Positions 43,317 through 53,535 of a stretch of 64,000 bases of DNA are shown here, piece by piece. The stretch covers positions 310,001-374,000 of the forward strand of contig NZ_FNJN01000003.1 in assembly GCF_900104345.1 (NCBI RefSeq). Direction: 5' to 3'. The notes below the pieces were generated by a model. It saw only the letters and a list, made by a program, of their open reading frames with translations. It searched no databases and had not been told where the DNA came from. How positions within the stretch are numbered: the stretch's first letter is position 1; every line of letters begins with the position of its first letter. This stretch comes from Microbacterium testaceum StLB037. GTDB taxonomy: Bacteria > Actinomycetota > Actinomycetes > Actinomycetales > Microbacteriaceae. The translations under genes were made by a program, and so were the position numbers.

Positions 43317-44623
43317 CTGTCGTTCCTCTCACGCGACGAGGCGTCGGCCTCGACGTCTTCATCGTCCATCGTCTCAGCCCGTTCGACGATCACCGTCGCG
43401 ATGCCCCGGTTGCGGCCGCGAGAGGCCCCGCCGGTCATCACGAGGCCGGAGTGCTCGGCGGTGGCGCCGGGCTGCGGGATACGGCCGAGCGCCTTCCCCA
43501 GAAGCCCGCCGATCGAGTCGACGTCTTCGTCGTCGAGCTCGAGACCGAACAGGTCGCCGACCTCGTCGAGGCCCAGCCGCGCGTTGACGCGGTATCGGCC
43601 GTCGGGCAGCTCCACGATCTCGGTCGAGGGGGCGTCGTACTCGTCGGCGATCTCGCCCACAAGCTCCTCGATGAGGTCTTCAAGGGTCACGAGACCCGCG
43701 ACGCCGCCGTACTCGTCGACGACGAGGCACACGTGCACGGCGTCTTTCTTCATCTGCTGCAGCAACGTCTCGGCCTTCATCGACTCGGGGACGAAGACGG
43801 CCGGCCGCGCGATGCGACGGATCGGAGCATCACGCCACCCGGCCTCGTCGCGGAAGCCGAACTGGACGAGGTCCTTCAGGTACAGCACGCCCACGACATC
43901 GTCGGCTTCGTCGTCGGCGAGGGGGATGCGCGAGACGCCCTTCTCGAGGAAAAGGGCCAGGGCCTCGCGCGAGGTGGCAGTCGCGTCCACGCTCACCATG
44001 TCGGTGCGGGGCACCATGACCTCGCGCACATAGCGGTCGGTGAAGTCGAAGACCGAGTGGATGAGTTCGCGGTCGTCCTCTTCGATGAGTTCGTTCTCGG
44101 CCGCTTCGTCGATGATGCTGAGCAACTGCTCTTCCGACGCGAACGACGTCGAGTGCGCGACTCCCGGCGTGACGCGGTTCCCCACGGCCACGAGCCCGTG
44201 TGCGAGAGGTCCGAGCAGGATTCGCATCCCCCGGATGACGGGCGCGCCGCCTCGGAGGAGTCCCCGAGCGTGCTGGCGTCCGACCGAGCGGGGGCTCGCC
44301 CCGACGGCGACGAACGAGATGCCCGTCATCAGCACCGCCGCGGCCAGAACGGCGAGCAGGATGTTGTCGAAGATCAGCATGAACGCGGCGGCGACGAGCA
44401 CGGCAGCGGTCGTCTCGGCCAGAACGCGGATGAACGAGACGGCGGTGACGTGGGCATTGGTGTCGTCGCCGATGCGGCGCAGTGCCCGAGCGTTACGGCC
44501 GCCCGATCCGAGCTCGATCAGATCGACTCTCGAGGTCACGCCCAGGGCCGCCTCGAACGCCGCCATCAGCCCGCCGAAGGCGACGAGCAGGAACGCGGCG
44601 ACGAGGAGGAGGGCCTCGGTCAT
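43313..44623 (-). CDS. Hemolysin-family CNNM/CBS transporter, third copy
   Basis: A 436-residue member of the family also found at 2728-5162, with four N-terminal hydrophobic segments, a linker with VREVMVPRTDMVSVD, a CBS pair (about residues 205-330) and a CorC_HlyC domain at the end. The membrane module is shorter in conserved GE-x-x-PK motif than the other copies; the expected motif is replaced by VGASPRSVGRQH, which suggests changed transport properties. It lies between ybeY and era with overlaps on both sides. This position is widely conserved (ybeX/corC beside ybeY), pointing to a link between Mg2+ and ribosome maturation. Confidence 0.92.
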   Translation of the reverse strand: MTEALLLVAAFLLVAFGGLMAAFEAALGVTSRVDLIELGSGGRNARALRRIGDDTNAHVTAVSFIRVLAETTAAVLVAAAFMLIFDNILLAVLAAAVLMTGISFVAVGASPRSVGRQHARGLLRGGAPVIRGMRILLGPLAHGLVAVGNRVTPGVAHSTSFASEEQLLSIIDEAAENELIEEDDRELIHSVFDFTDRYVREVMVPRTDMVSVDATATSREALALFLEKGVSRIPLADDEADDVVGVLYLKDLVQFGFRDEAGWRDAPIRRIARPAVFVPESMKAETLLQQMKKDAVHVCLVVDEYGGVAGLVTLEDLIEELVGEIADEYDAPSTEIVELPDGRYRVNARLGLDEVGDLFGLELDDEDVDSIGGLLGKALGRIPQPGATAEHSGLVMTGGASRGRNRGIATVIVERAETMDDEDVEADASSRERNDR

Positions 44624-45087
44624 GCGCGGCGCTGGCGCTCGACGGCCTGGAAGCCGGCGATGAGCTCGCGCTGCAGCCCGAACATCTCGCGCTCCTCATC
44701 GGGCTCGGCGTGGTCGAAGCCGAGGAGGTGCAGCAGGCCGTGCGTGGTCAGCAGGATCAGTTCATCCTGCGTCGAGTGCTTCGCGGCGACCGCCTGGGTC
44801 TCGGCCACGGCCGGGCAGAGCACGATGTCGCCCAGCAGGCCCGCGGGGGTCGGCGCGTCTTCGGAGCCCGGACGCAGCTCGTCCATTGGGAAGCTCAGCA
44901 CGTCGGTGGGGCCGGGCTCGTCCATCCACTGCACGTGCAGGGACTCCATGGCGCCCTCGTCGACGAGCACGATGGCCACGTCGGCGTCGGGGCTGACGTG
45001 CAGCTCCTGGAGGTTGAACTCCATCAGACGCAGCAGGACCTGCTCGTCGATCTGGTGGTCGGACTCGTTGTTGATCTCGATCGTCAT
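44620..45087 (-). CDS. ybeY: Endoribonuclease YbeY
   Basis: A 155-residue single-strand RNase needed for 16S rRNA maturation and ribosome quality control. The zinc-binding H-x3-H-x5-H motif is H-G-L-L-H-L-L-G-F-D-H in the segment THGLLHLLGFDH, followed by the acidic EEREMF. MDEPGPTDVLSFPMDE is the second family motif. It overlaps phoH upstream and the CNNM gene downstream by four bases each. Confidence 0.97.
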   Translation of the reverse strand: MTIEINNESDHQIDEQVLLRLMEFNLQELHVSPDADVAIVLVDEGAMESLHVQWMDEPGPTDVLSFPMDELRPGSEDAPTPAGLLGDIVLCPAVAETQAVAAKHSTQDELILLTTHGLLHLLGFDHAEPDEEREMFGLQRELIAGFQAVERQRRA

Positions 45088-46166
45088 GAGCGGTTTCGTC
45101 TCGGGAGGTGATCGCGGGGACCGGCGGCACCGGGGCCGCGTCGCTCCGCACGGGTGGCGAATTCTGAGGCCTCGTCGCGTTCGCGTCGAGCGGCCAGGCG
45201 CTTCTCGTCGTATTCGCTGTACGCGTCGACGATGCGGCCGACGAGGTTGTGTCGAACGACGTCGTCGCTGGTCAGGCGCGAGAAGTGGATGTCGTCGATG
45301 TCGTCGAGGACCCGCGTGACGAGGCGCAGGCCCGAGGCGCCCTGCGGAAGGTCGACCTGCGTGATGTCGCCAGTGACGACCATGCGCGTGCCGAAGCCCA
45401 GGCGCGTGAGGAACATCTTCATCTGCTCGGGCGTGGTGTTCTGCGCCTCGTCGAGCACGACGAACGAGTCGTTGAGCGTGCGCCCGCGCATGTAGGCCAG
45501 CGGGGCGACCTCGATCGTTCCCGTCGCCATTAGCTTGGGGACGATGTCGGGGTCCATCATCTCGTTGAGCGCGTCGTAGAGCGGCCGCAGGTACGGGTCG
45601 ATCTTGTCGGTGAGCGTGCCGGGGAGGAACCCGAGCCGCTCCCCCGCCTCGACGGCGGGACGCGTGAGGATGATGCGGTTGACCTCTTTGCGCTGCAGCG
45701 CCTGCACGGCCTTCGCCATCGCGAGGTAGGTCTTGCCGGTACCGGCGGGGCCGATGCCGAACACGATCGTGTTCTCGTCGATCGCGTCGACGTACTCTTT
45801 TTGACCCGCGGTCTTGGGTCGGATGGTCTTTCCGCGCGACGACAGGATCGCCTCGCCCATGACCTCGGACGGACGGGGTCCGCCGTCGGAGCGCAGCATG
45901 CGATTCGAGCTGGTCACGTCGGCCGGGTCGAGTCCGTGACCCGAGCGGGTCATGCTGAGCAGTTCGTCGACGAGGCCGCGGGCCGCGCGCACCGCGTCGG
46001 GCGTGCCCGAGAGGGTGATCTCGTTGCCGCGCACGTGCACGTCGACGTCGGGGTGCTCCTTTTCGACGACGCGCAGCAGGCGATCCTGCGGGCCGAGCAG
46101 TTGCACCATGGCCACGCCGTCGACCTCGATGCGGTCGGAGACGGTTTCTTCGGGGGAATCAGCCAC
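45084..46166 (-). CDS. phoH: PhoH-like ATPase
   Basis: A 360-residue protein with an N-terminal KH-like region (about residues 20-95) and a PhoH NTPase domain with Walker A GPAGTGKTYLAMA, the RPAVEAGERLGFLPGTLTDKIDPYLRPLYDAL block and Walker B FVVLDEAQN. The last 35 residues are Arg-rich. PhoH proteins near ybeY are thought to act as RNA helicase-like ATPases in rRNA maturation. The start lies eight bases inside the end of the HIT gene; its own stop overlaps ybeY. Confidence 0.95.
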   Translation of the reverse strand: MADSPEETVSDRIEVDGVAMVQLLGPQDRLLRVVEKEHPDVDVHVRGNEITLSGTPDAVRAARGLVDELLSMTRSGHGLDPADVTSSNRMLRSDGGPRPSEVMGEAILSSRGKTIRPKTAGQKEYVDAIDENTIVFGIGPAGTGKTYLAMAKAVQALQRKEVNRIILTRPAVEAGERLGFLPGTLTDKIDPYLRPLYDALNEMMDPDIVPKLMATGTIEVAPLAYMRGRTLNDSFVVLDEAQNTTPEQMKMFLTRLGFGTRMVVTGDITQVDLPQGASGLRLVTRVLDDIDDIHFSRLTSDDVVRHNLVGRIVDAYSEYDEKRLAARRERDEASEFATRAERRGPGAAGPRDHLPRRNRS

Positions 46167-46506
46167 CCAGGCTCTTTTCGTTCAGGCCGCCCGCGAGGAC
46201 GTGGGCGTGCACATGGAAGACGGTCTGACCGGCGCCCTCGCCGGTGTTGAAGATCAGACGGAAGTCGCCGTCGGAGTGCTCGGCGGCGACGGAGTTCGCG
46301 AGCCCGATGACCTCGGTGAGCAGGTCGGGGTCGCCCGCGGCCAGCTCGACGACGTTGCGGTATTGCTGCGTCTTGGGGATCACCAGCAGGTGCACCGGCG
46401 CCTGGGGCGCGATGTCGCGGATCGCGAAGGCGTTCTCGGTCTCGGCGACGATCTCGGCGGGGATCTCGCCCTGCAGGATGCGCGTGAAGATCGACGGCTC
46501 GCTCAT
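46159..46506 (-). CDS. HIT family (HinT-like) nucleotide hydrolase
   Basis: A 115-residue histidine triad protein with the active-site motif H-V-H-A-H-V in GAGQTVFHVHAHVLAGG. HinT proteins hydrolyse purine nucleotide phosphoramidates. The ATG at 46506 is supported by a TAGAAT -10 box whose seven-base spacer to this ATG is exactly GGATGCC; an upstream ATG at 46515 lies within the -10 region and is unlikely. It leads the phoH-ybeY-CNNM-era run, which would put the promoter of that operon here. Confidence 0.94.
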   Translation of the reverse strand: MSEPSIFTRILQGEIPAEIVAETENAFAIRDIAPQAPVHLLVIPKTQQYRNVVELAAGDPDLLTEVIGLANSVAAEHSDGDFRLIFNTGEGAGQTVFHVHAHVLAGGLNEKSLGG

Positions 46507-46513
46507 GGCATCC

Positions 46514-46519
46514 ATTCTA
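46514..46519 (-). promoter_or_regulatory. -10 box TAGAAT before the HIT-phoH-ybeY-era operon
   Basis: TAGAAT on the minus strand is followed by the spacer GGATGCC and then the ATG at 46506, a leaderless layout. Confidence 0.55.
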
Positions 46520-46571
46520 GTGAGGGCCTCCGACATCGAGGCGGGGCCGTTGCGCCGAGGCGCGGCCCGGA

Positions 46572-47306
46572 TCACCAGCGCCCGTGCGCCGCCGACAGCA
46601 CCGAGATGGCCGCGGCCCCCGCGGTGGAGGTGCGCAGGACCGTGTCGCCCAGGCGTACGAGTCGGGCGCCGGCATCGGCCAAGGCCGAGAGCTCCTCTGG
46701 CGCGATGCCGCCCTCGGGGCCGACCACGAGCACGACGTCGCGCCCGCGGGAGCCTTCCGTCGCGACGGACGTGAGACGGTCGGATGCCGAGGGCTCCAGC
46801 ACCAGCACGAGCGAGGTCGCGGCGAGACGCACGAGGTCGGCCGTGCGGGCCACGCCCTCGACCTCGGGGATCCAGGCCCGGTGCGCCTGCTTGGCCGCTT
46901 CGCGGACGATCGTTCGCCAGCGGGCGAGGCCCTTGTCGGCCTTGGCATCCCAGCGCGAGACGCTGCGCGAGGCCTGCCAGGGCACGATCGCGTCGACGCC
47001 GAGCTCGGTCGCCGCCTGAACGGCGAGTTCGTCGCGGTCGCCCTTGGCCAGGGCCTGGACGAGCACGAAGCGCGGCGAGGGTCCGGGGATGACCTCCCGC
47101 CCCGTCACCCGTACCTCGACCTGCTTCGGCGACGCCGCGGTGACGACACCCGTGAGCCACGCTCCGCGACCGTCGCCCAGTGTCACCCCCTCGTCGACGC
47201 GCACGCGCCGCACGGCGGCGGCGTGGTGCGCCTCGGCGCCGGTCAGCACGACGGAGTCGCCCGCGTGCGCGTTCCCGGCGTCGTCGGTGACGAAGTGCAG
47301 CACCAC
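46572..47306 (-). CDS. rsmE: 16S rRNA (uracil-1498-N3) methyltransferase
   Basis: A 244-residue SPOUT-class methyltransferase with a PUA-like N-terminal domain (HFVTDDAGNAHAGDSVVLTGAEAHH opening, shown in part) and a knotted C-terminal domain with VVGPEGGIAPEEL and LGDTVLRTSTAGAAAISVL, the SAM-binding knot. It methylates U1498 of 16S rRNA. The GTG start is two bases after the dnaJ stop. hrcA-dnaJ-rsmE order is standard in actinobacteria. Confidence 0.96.
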   Translation of the reverse strand: MVLHFVTDDAGNAHAGDSVVLTGAEAHHAAAVRRVRVDEGVTLGDGRGAWLTGVVTAASPKQVEVRVTGREVIPGPSPRFVLVQALAKGDRDELAVQAATELGVDAIVPWQASRSVSRWDAKADKGLARWRTIVREAAKQAHRAWIPEVEGVARTADLVRLAATSLVLVLEPSASDRLTSVATEGSRGRDVVLVVGPEGGIAPEELSALADAGARLVRLGDTVLRTSTAGAAAISVLSAAHGRW

Positions 47307-47308
47307 GG

Positions 47309-48433
47309 TCAGTGCCGGAAGCGGTCGCGGAACTTGCTGAACATGCCCTGCTGGTGCTCGGCAAGCCGCGGCTTGGGGGCCTTCGTGCGCTTGGCGAACT
47401 CCTCGATGAGGGCGCGCTCCTTGTGGTCGAGACGCGTGGGGGTCACCACATGCACGCCGACGCGCAGGTCGCCGCGCTGACTTCCGCGCAGCGGCGTGAT
47501 CCCGCGGCCCTTGATGGTCAGGACGTCGCCCGATTGCACGCCCGGGCGCACCTCGAGGTCGACGCTGCCGTCGAGGGACTCGATCGACGTGTTCGTCCCG
47601 AGAATGGCATCCGGCATCGACACCTCGAGGGTCGCGACGAGGTCGTCGCCCTCGCGACTGAAGGCCTCATGCGCTTCGACCGTGATCTCGAGGTAAAGGT
47701 CGCCGTTGGGGCCGCCGGCAGGACCGACCTCGCCCGACCCGGGCAGCTGCAGACGCAGGCCCGACTCGACACCGGCGGGGATGTCGACCGAGACCGTGCG
47801 GCGCGCACGAACGCGGCCCTGACCCTGGCACGTCCCGCACGGGTAGGGGATGGTGGTCCCGTGACCCTGGCAGACGCTGCAGGGGGCACTGGTGACGACG
47901 TTCCCGAGCAGGCTGCGGACCGTGCGCTGCACGTGGCCGGAGCCGTGGCAGATGTCGCACGTGACCTCGCTGGTCCCGGGCTGCGTGCACGCGCCCTGGC
48001 ACGTCTCGCACAGCACGGCGGTGTCGACCTCGAGGTCGCGGTGGGTGCCGAACACGACGTCGCCGAGGTCGAGGGTCACGCGGACCAGGGCGTCTTGGCC
48101 CCGCTCTCGACGCGACCGCGGACGCGGACCCCGTCCGCCGCCGCCCTGGCCGCCCCCACCGAAGAACGTCTCGAAGATGTCGCTGAACCCGCCGAAGCCG
48201 GCCGCTCCCCCGCCGCCGAAGGGGTTCTGGTCGCCGCCCATGTCGTACCGGCGGCGCTGCTCGGGGTCGCTCAGCACGTCGTAGGCGTGAGTGACCAGCT
48301 TGAAGCGCTCGGAGGCGTCTTCTCCGGGGTTCACGTCGGGGTGCAGCTGGCGTGCCAGTCGGCGGTACGCCTTCTTGATGTCTTCGGGGCTGGCATCGCG
48401 TTCGACGCCCAGGACCTCGTAGTGGTCAGCCAC
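47309..48433 (-). CDS. dnaJ: Chaperone protein DnaJ
   Basis: A 374-residue type I J-protein. The J domain has HPD in LHPDVNP; a Gly/Phe region follows (residues about 68-110); four CxxCxGxG-type zinc motifs lie at about 137-200 ([32 protein letters not shown]), and C-terminal substrate domains complete it. It works with DnaK. Being next to hrcA rather than dnaK, it is the DnaJ2 of actinobacteria, under HrcA/CIRCE control. Confidence 0.97.
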   Translation of the reverse strand: MADHYEVLGVERDASPEDIKKAYRRLARQLHPDVNPGEDASERFKLVTHAYDVLSDPEQRRRYDMGGDQNPFGGGGAAGFGGFSDIFETFFGGGGQGGGGRGPRPRSRRERGQDALVRVTLDLGDVVFGTHRDLEVDTAVLCETCQGACTQPGTSEVTCDICHGSGHVQRTVRSLLGNVVTSAPCSVCQGHGTTIPYPCGTCQGQGRVRARRTVSVDIPAGVESGLRLQLPGSGEVGPAGGPNGDLYLEITVEAHEAFSREGDDLVATLEVSMPDAILGTNTSIESLDGSVDLEVRPGVQSGDVLTIKGRGITPLRGSQRGDLRVGVHVVTPTRLDHKERALIEEFAKRTKAPKPRLAEHQQGMFSKFRDRFRH

Positions 48434-48495
48434 AATCGCCTTCCTGTCCGCTTGCGCGGGGTCGTTCTCGGGTGGGGTGCTCGCGGGATTCGACG

Positions 48496-49536
48496 TCAGC
48501 GAGACGCGTCGTCGTCTTCGAGCATCCGGGTCAGATAGTGCGCGACGGCACGGACCGCCGCGAGGTTGGAGGAGTAGTCCATGCGGGTGGGACCGAGCAG
48601 CCCGACGCGGGCCCCGCCGGTGGATCCGTCGTAGCGGCTGGCGAGCACCGAGGCCTCGATGAGTCCGAACGGCTCGTTCTCACGACCGATGCTCGCTGAC
48701 AGCCCCTTCTCGTCGGCCACCATCTCGCTCATGAGACGCAGGAGCGTCACCTGCTCTTCGATCGCCTCGAGCAGCGGGTAGATGCTCCCGCGGAAGTCGG
48801 ACTCGCGCTTGGCGAGGGTCGCGGCGCCGGCCATGACGAGGCGATCCTGACGGAACTCCTCGAGCTCCTCCCCCACGATGCGCAGCACCGCGTCGGCGAG
48901 CACGTCCAGCGTGACACCCGGGCGCGGCCCGTCGGTCAGCACGGCTTGCACCTGCTGCGAACTGTCGGCGACGCTGCGCCCGACGAGCAGCGCGCCGACG
49001 CGAGCGCGCAGCTGCACGATGTCGGTCTCGCCGGGTTCTGCGGGCACGAGGGCGATGCGCTGCGAGACCCGGCCCGTGTCGGTCACCAGGATCACCAGCA
49101 CGCGCGGGCCGCCGAGGGCGACCAGTTCGACGTGACTGACATTGGCGCGGGCGAACGACGGGTACTGCACGATCGCGACCTGTCCGGTCAGCTGCGTGAG
49201 CGCGCGGACGGTGCGGGCGAGCAGGTCGTCGAGGTCGCCCGCTTCGTCGAGGAACGACGTGATGGCGCTGCGCTGTGCTCCCGAGAGCGGGCGGAGCTCG
49301 GCGAGGTGATCGACGAAGACGCGGTATCCCTTGTCGGTGGGGACGCGCCCCGACGAGGTGTGCGGGGCGACGATGAGCTCTTCGTCCTCGAGCAGGGCCA
49401 TGTCGTTGCGGATGGTCGCCGCCGACACCCCGAAGGCGTGTCGATCGACGATCGCCTTGCTGCCGACGGGTTCGCGCGTGTCGACGTAGTCCTGCACGAT
49501 CGCACGGAGCACCTGAAGGCCACGTTCCGACACCAT
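48496..49536 (-). CDS. hrcA: Heat-inducible transcription repressor HrcA
   Basis: A 346-residue repressor with an N-terminal winged helix ([27 protein letters not shown] and [18 protein letters not shown], shown in part) and GAF-like and dimerisation domains. It binds the CIRCE element, one copy of which lies 17 bases before this ATG, so hrcA-dnaJ-rsmE is autoregulated. With heat, HrcA loses its hold unless refolded by GroEL. Confidence 0.97.
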   Translation of the reverse strand: MVSERGLQVLRAIVQDYVDTREPVGSKAIVDRHAFGVSAATIRNDMALLEDEELIVAPHTSSGRVPTDKGYRVFVDHLAELRPLSGAQRSAITSFLDEAGDLDDLLARTVRALTQLTGQVAIVQYPSFARANVSHVELVALGGPRVLVILVTDTGRVSQRIALVPAEPGETDIVQLRARVGALLVGRSVADSSQQVQAVLTDGPRPGVTLDVLADAVLRIVGEELEEFRQDRLVMAGAATLAKRESDFRGSIYPLLEAIEEQVTLLRLMSEMVADEKGLSASIGRENEPFGLIEASVLASRYDGSTGGARVGLLGPTRMDYSSNLAAVRAVAHYLTRMLEDDDASR

Positions 49537-49552
49537 GAGCTGCTCCTCCCGT

Positions 49553-49579
49553 CTGGCACTCGCATCTGCGGAGTGCCAA
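49553..49579. promoter_or_regulatory. CIRCE operator
   Basis: TGGCACTC-N9-GAGTGCCA, an almost perfect match to the CIRCE consensus TTAGCACTC-N9-GAGTGCTAA (one symmetrical change, A to G / T to C), upstream of hrcA. It is the HrcA binding site. Confidence 0.93.
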
Positions 49580-49716
49580 TTCTACGGGATCGCCTCGGCA
49601 CGGTGCCGGGCGGCTCGCGGAGTCGCCCTGCGGCGCGTCGTTCAACGCCCGAGAGCCCCTCATCGAGGTCGGCACGCGAGCACCGGAACGAACTCGTCCG
49701 CCGGCCGCGTCGCCGG

Positions 49717-50934
49717 TCAGACCGTGAGCGCCCGGACCACGGCATCCGCCAGGAGTCGTCCCCGCAGCGTCAGCACGATGCGCCCGTGAACGGCATCCCG
49801 GCCCTCGATCAGACCGTCGGCGATGAGGGATGCCACGGCCTTCCGCCCTTCGCCGAGGATCTCGGACACGGCCAGACCCTCGCGGATGCGGCTGCGCAGC
49901 AGCACCGACTCCAGCCGGCGCGCGGTCTCGTCGGGCCGCTCGCGCGCGGCCGCGGGCGATTCGATCGCGGCCAGGCGTTGGGCGTACGCGGCGGGGTGCT
50001 TCACGTTCCACCAGCGGAGCCCCGCGACGTGGCTGTGCGCGCCCGGCCCGAAGCCCCACCAGTCGGTCCCCCGCCAGTAGGCGAGGTTGTGACGCGAGCG
50101 GTGCGCGACGTCGCGCGACCAGTTCGACACCTCGTACCAGTCGTATCCGGCGGCGGCGAGCAGGTCATCGGCCAGCTCGTACATGTCGGCTTGCAGGTCG
50201 TCGGAGGGCTCGGCCACGACCCCGGAGCGGATTTGGCGTGCGAGCTTCGTGCCGTCTTCGACGATCAGGGCGTACGCCGAGATGTGGTCGGGTTCGAGGG
50301 CCACAGCGGCCTCGAGGGAGGCACGCCAATCGTCGAGCGATTCTCCCGGCGCGCCGTAGATGAGGTCGACCGAGACGTCGAGACCCGCGCGGCGGGCCGC
50401 GGTGACGGCCGTGGCGACGTTCGCGGGATCGTGGGTGCGGTCGAGGGCGGCGAGCACGTGCGGCCGGGCCGACTGCATGCCGATCGACAGGCGGGTGACA
50501 CCGGCGTCGGCGAGAGTGCGGGCGACCGTGTCGTCGACGGTGTCGGGGTTGGCCTCGACGGTGACCTCGGCCCCGTCGGCGATCCCGAAGTCCGAGCGGA
50601 CCGCGTCGAGCATGCGCGCCAGGTCGCCCGGCGGCAGCAGGGTGGGCGTTCCTCCGCCGAAGAAGACGGTGGATGCCGCGCGGCGGCCACCCGCGGCATC
50701 CATCACTCCCCCCGCCAGACGCACCTCGGCGGCCAGCGTGTCGGCGAAGTCGTCTTGGCGGGCGCCGCGCAACTCGCTGGCGGTGTAGGTGTTGAAGTCG
50801 CAATAGCCGCACCGCACCCGGCAGAACGGCACGTGCAGGTAGACACCGAAATCGGCGGTCGGGTCGATCTCGAGGTCGGCGGGCAGGTGTCCGTCGGCGG
50901 GGGCCGGGTCTCCGAGCGGGAGCGGACCACCCAT
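49717..50934 (-). CDS. hemW: Radical SAM heme chaperone HemW
   Basis: A 405-residue radical SAM protein with the 4Fe-4S site C-x3-C-x2-C in CRVRCGYCDFNTY and the SAM-binding FFGGGTPTLL. It resembles coproporphyrinogen oxidase HemN but lacks the N-terminal residues needed for that activity, and HemW proteins in this gene place (lepA-hemW-hrcA) act in heme delivery. The start overlaps the stop of the DUF1990 gene by one base. The coding region holds an inverted pair of GGATGCCGCG near 50672-50699. Confidence 0.94.
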   Translation of the reverse strand: MGGPLPLGDPAPADGHLPADLEIDPTADFGVYLHVPFCRVRCGYCDFNTYTASELRGARQDDFADTLAAEVRLAGGVMDAAGGRRAASTVFFGGGTPTLLPPGDLARMLDAVRSDFGIADGAEVTVEANPDTVDDTVARTLADAGVTRLSIGMQSARPHVLAALDRTHDPANVATAVTAARRAGLDVSVDLIYGAPGESLDDWRASLEAAVALEPDHISAYALIVEDGTKLARQIRSGVVAEPSDDLQADMYELADDLLAAAGYDWYEVSNWSRDVAHRSRHNLAYWRGTDWWGFGPGAHSHVAGLRWWNVKHPAAYAQRLAAIESPAAARERPDETARRLESVLLRSRIREGLAVSEILGEGRKAVASLIADGLIEGRDAVHGRIVLTLRGRLLADAVVRALTV

Positions 50935-51578
50935 CAGGACGAGTACAGCGGCGAGATCGCGCGCAGGTAGCGGGCGAATAGCGCCTTGCGCCGACGGCGC
51001 ACGCGGCTCGAGAACAGGCGGTACGACGGGGCCGTCGGGCGGTCGAAGGCGCGCACGACGAACCACACCTCGTCGTTGTCGCGCCACTCCACCGCGAACA
51101 GCTCTTCACCGCTGACGATCGAATGTCCGACGGTGCCGAGGATGAAGCCCACGCGACGGGGCTCTTCAAAGACCGAGATCACGCGCAGCTCGGCGTCGGC
51201 GCGGTGGCCGTCGACCTTGCCGTGCAGGCGCACGCCGGTGCCGGGGCTGACGAACGGCGTTCCGTCGGCGGCGAAGCGCTGCTCGGCCTCGAGGCTGCTG
51301 GGCGCGACGGGAGCACCGTCGGCGTCGAAGCCGACGCCCGAGTAGCCCTCACCCGACGCCGGGCGCACGTCGCTGATGCTCAGTTCGCCGGTGCGCAGGG
51401 GCGCCCACGACAGCAGGAGCTCTCCGGCCGCGGCGAAACGCTCCTCGCCGCTGCCGATGCGCCAGGCGTCTTCTGCCGGCAGCGAGTTCTCGGGCGGGTA
51501 CTGCATCAGATCGTGCGCCTGAGTGGCTCCGACAGCCGCGTAGTCGACCGTGTCATCGGTGAAGTTCTGCCTGCGCAT
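50934..51578 (-). CDS. DUF1990 family protein
   Basis: A 214-residue cytoplasmic protein. The second half matches DUF1990: RVISVFEEPRRVGFILGTVGH, SGEELFAVEWRDNDEVWFVVRAFDRP and the basic closing helix. The family has no proven function. A GAGGGGTGA site precedes the ATG. It lies between lepA and hemW on the same strand and is coupled to hemW, which is not the usual lepA-hemW layout, so it is probably an insertion into the operon. Confidence 0.88.
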   Translation of the reverse strand: MRRQNFTDDTVDYAAVGATQAHDLMQYPPENSLPAEDAWRIGSGEERFAAAGELLLSWAPLRTGELSISDVRPASGEGYSGVGFDADGAPVAPSSLEAEQRFAADGTPFVSPGTGVRLHGKVDGHRADAELRVISVFEEPRRVGFILGTVGHSIVSGEELFAVEWRDNDEVWFVVRAFDRPTAPSYRLFSSRVRRRRKALFARYLRAISPLYSS

Positions 51579-51603
51579 GGTTCACCCCTCTCGGTGTGGT
51601 GCG

Positions 51604-53448
51604 TTACTTCTTGGTCTCGACGTCTCCCGACAGGGCGGCGATGAACGCCTCCTGCGGAACCTCCACGCGGCCCACCATCTTCATGCGCTTCTTGCCCTCT
51701 TTCTGCTTTTCGAGGAGCTTGCGCTTTCGGGTGATGTCACCGCCGTAGCACTTGGCGAGGACGTCCTTGCGGATGGCGCGGATCGTCTCGCGCGCGATGA
51801 TGCGCGCACCGATCGCGGCCTGGATGGGAACCTCGAACTGCTGGCGCGGGATGAGCTTGCGCAGGCGCTCGGCCATGAGCGTGCCGTAGGCGTACGCCTT
51901 CTCGCGGTGCACGATCGAGCTGAACGCGTCGACCTTGTCGCCCTGCAGCAGGATGTCGACCTTGACCAGATCGGCGGTCTGCTGGCCGGCGGGCTCGTAG
52001 TCGAGACTCGCGTAGCCCTGCGTGCGGCTCTTGAGGTGGTCGAAGAAGTCGAACACGATCTCGCCGAGGGGCATGTGGTAGCGCAGCTCGACGCGGTCTT
52101 CGCTGAGGTACTCCATGCCGAGCAGCGTGCCGCGGCGCGTCTGGCAGAGCTCCATGACCGTGCCAACGTAGTCCTTGGGCAGCAGGATGCCGACCTTGAC
52201 GATCGGCTCCGACACCGAGGCGACGCGGCCGTCGGGGTACTCGCTCGGGTTGGTGACGGACACCGTCTCGCCGGTGTCGGTCGTGACCTCGTACGTCACG
52301 GACGGAGCGGTGGTGATGAGATCGAGACCGAACTCGCGCGAGAGGCGCTCGGTGATGATCTCGAGGTGCAGAAGGCCGAGGAAACCGCAACGGAAGCCGA
52401 AGCCGAGGGCGACCGAGGTCTCGGGCTCGTACTGCAGCGAGGCGTCGGAGAGCTTGAGCTTGTCGAGAGCCTCGCGCAGCTCGGCGTAGTCGCTGCCGTC
52501 GATCGGGTAGATGCCCGAGAAGACCATGGGCTTCGGGTCGGTGTAGCCCGGCAGCGCGTCGGTCGCGGGCTTGCGGTGCGTGGTGATCGTGTCGCCGACC
52601 TTCGACTGGCGCACGTCTTTCACGCCGGTGATGAGGTAGCCGACCTCGCCCACGCCGAGACCCTTGGTGGGGACGGGCTCGGGGCTCGAGACGCCGATCT
52701 CGAGGGCCTCGTGCGTCGCGCCGGTCGACATCATCTGCAGGCGCTCGCGCGGCTGCAGGGCACCGTCGATCATGCGGACGTAGGTGACCACGCCGCGGTA
52801 GGCGTCGTACACGGAGTCGAAGATCATCGCGCGGGCCGGAGCGTCGGCCCTGCCGACGGGGGCGGGGATCTTCTCGACGATCAGGTCGAGCAGCTCTTCG
52901 ACGCCCATGCCGGTCTTGCCGCTGACGCGCAGCACGTCGGCGGGGTCGCCGCCGATGAGACCGGCGAGCTCGGCCGCGTACTTGTCGGGGTCGGCGGCGG
53001 GAAGGTCGATCTTGTTCAGCACCGGGATGATCGTCAGATCGTTCTCGAGCGCGAGGTAGAGGTTGGCGAGGGTCTGCGCCTCGATGCCCTGAGCCGCGTC
53101 GACGAGCAGGATCGCTCCCTCGCACGCCGCCAGCGATCGGCTGACCTCGTACGTGAAGTCGACGTGACCGGGCGTGTCGATCATGTTCAGGGCGAACGTG
53201 CCGTCACCGGTGCCCCACGGCATCCGCACCGCCTGCGACTTGATCGTGATACCGCGCTCGCGCTCGATGTCCATGCGGTCGAGGTACTGCGCCCGCATAT
53301 CGCGGTCGCTGACGACGCCGGTGATCTGCAGCATGCGGTCGGCCAACGTTGACTTGCCGTGGTCGATGTGAGCGATGATGCAGAAGTTGCGGATCTGCTC
53401 CGGCGGAGTGGCAGACGGCTCGAGGGGCTTCAGGGCGCGCGGTGACAT
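51604..53448 (-). CDS. lepA: Elongation factor 4 (LepA)
   Basis: A 614-residue ribosome-associated GTPase. G1 is [10 protein letters not shown]3 DTPGHVDF, G4 NKID; the family-specific C-terminal domain ends with [22 protein letters not shown] (shown in part). LepA assists translation initiation or corrects mistranslocated ribosomes. A TAGAAT box ends nine bases before the ATG, so the leader is at most two or three bases. It leads the lepA-DUF1990-hemW run. Confidence 0.97.
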   Translation of the reverse strand: MSPRALKPLEPSATPPEQIRNFCIIAHIDHGKSTLADRMLQITGVVSDRDMRAQYLDRMDIERERGITIKSQAVRMPWGTGDGTFALNMIDTPGHVDFTYEVSRSLAACEGAILLVDAAQGIEAQTLANLYLALENDLTIIPVLNKIDLPAADPDKYAAELAGLIGGDPADVLRVSGKTGMGVEELLDLIVEKIPAPVGRADAPARAMIFDSVYDAYRGVVTYVRMIDGALQPRERLQMMSTGATHEALEIGVSSPEPVPTKGLGVGEVGYLITGVKDVRQSKVGDTITTHRKPATDALPGYTDPKPMVFSGIYPIDGSDYAELREALDKLKLSDASLQYEPETSVALGFGFRCGFLGLLHLEIITERLSREFGLDLITTAPSVTYEVTTDTGETVSVTNPSEYPDGRVASVSEPIVKVGILLPKDYVGTVMELCQTRRGTLLGMEYLSEDRVELRYHMPLGEIVFDFFDHLKSRTQGYASLDYEPAGQQTADLVKVDILLQGDKVDAFSSIVHREKAYAYGTLMAERLRKLIPRQQFEVPIQAAIGARIIARETIRAIRKDVLAKCYGGDITRKRKLLEKQKEGKKRMKMVGRVEVPQEAFIAALSGDVETKK

Positions 53449-53522
53449 GTTCCGTCGATTCTACGGTGGTGCGCCGACATCGCCGTCCCCGGAGGCTCGG
53501 CACCACGGCATCCGGAGGCTTT

Positions 53523-53528
53523 TACAGT
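53523..53528 (+). promoter_or_regulatory. -10 box TACAGT of the hydrolase gene
   Basis: TACAGT, then the seven-base spacer GGATGCC, then ATG at 53536. An inverted GGCATCC lies at 53509. The message is probably leaderless. Confidence 0.5.
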
Positions 53529-53535
53529 GGATGCC

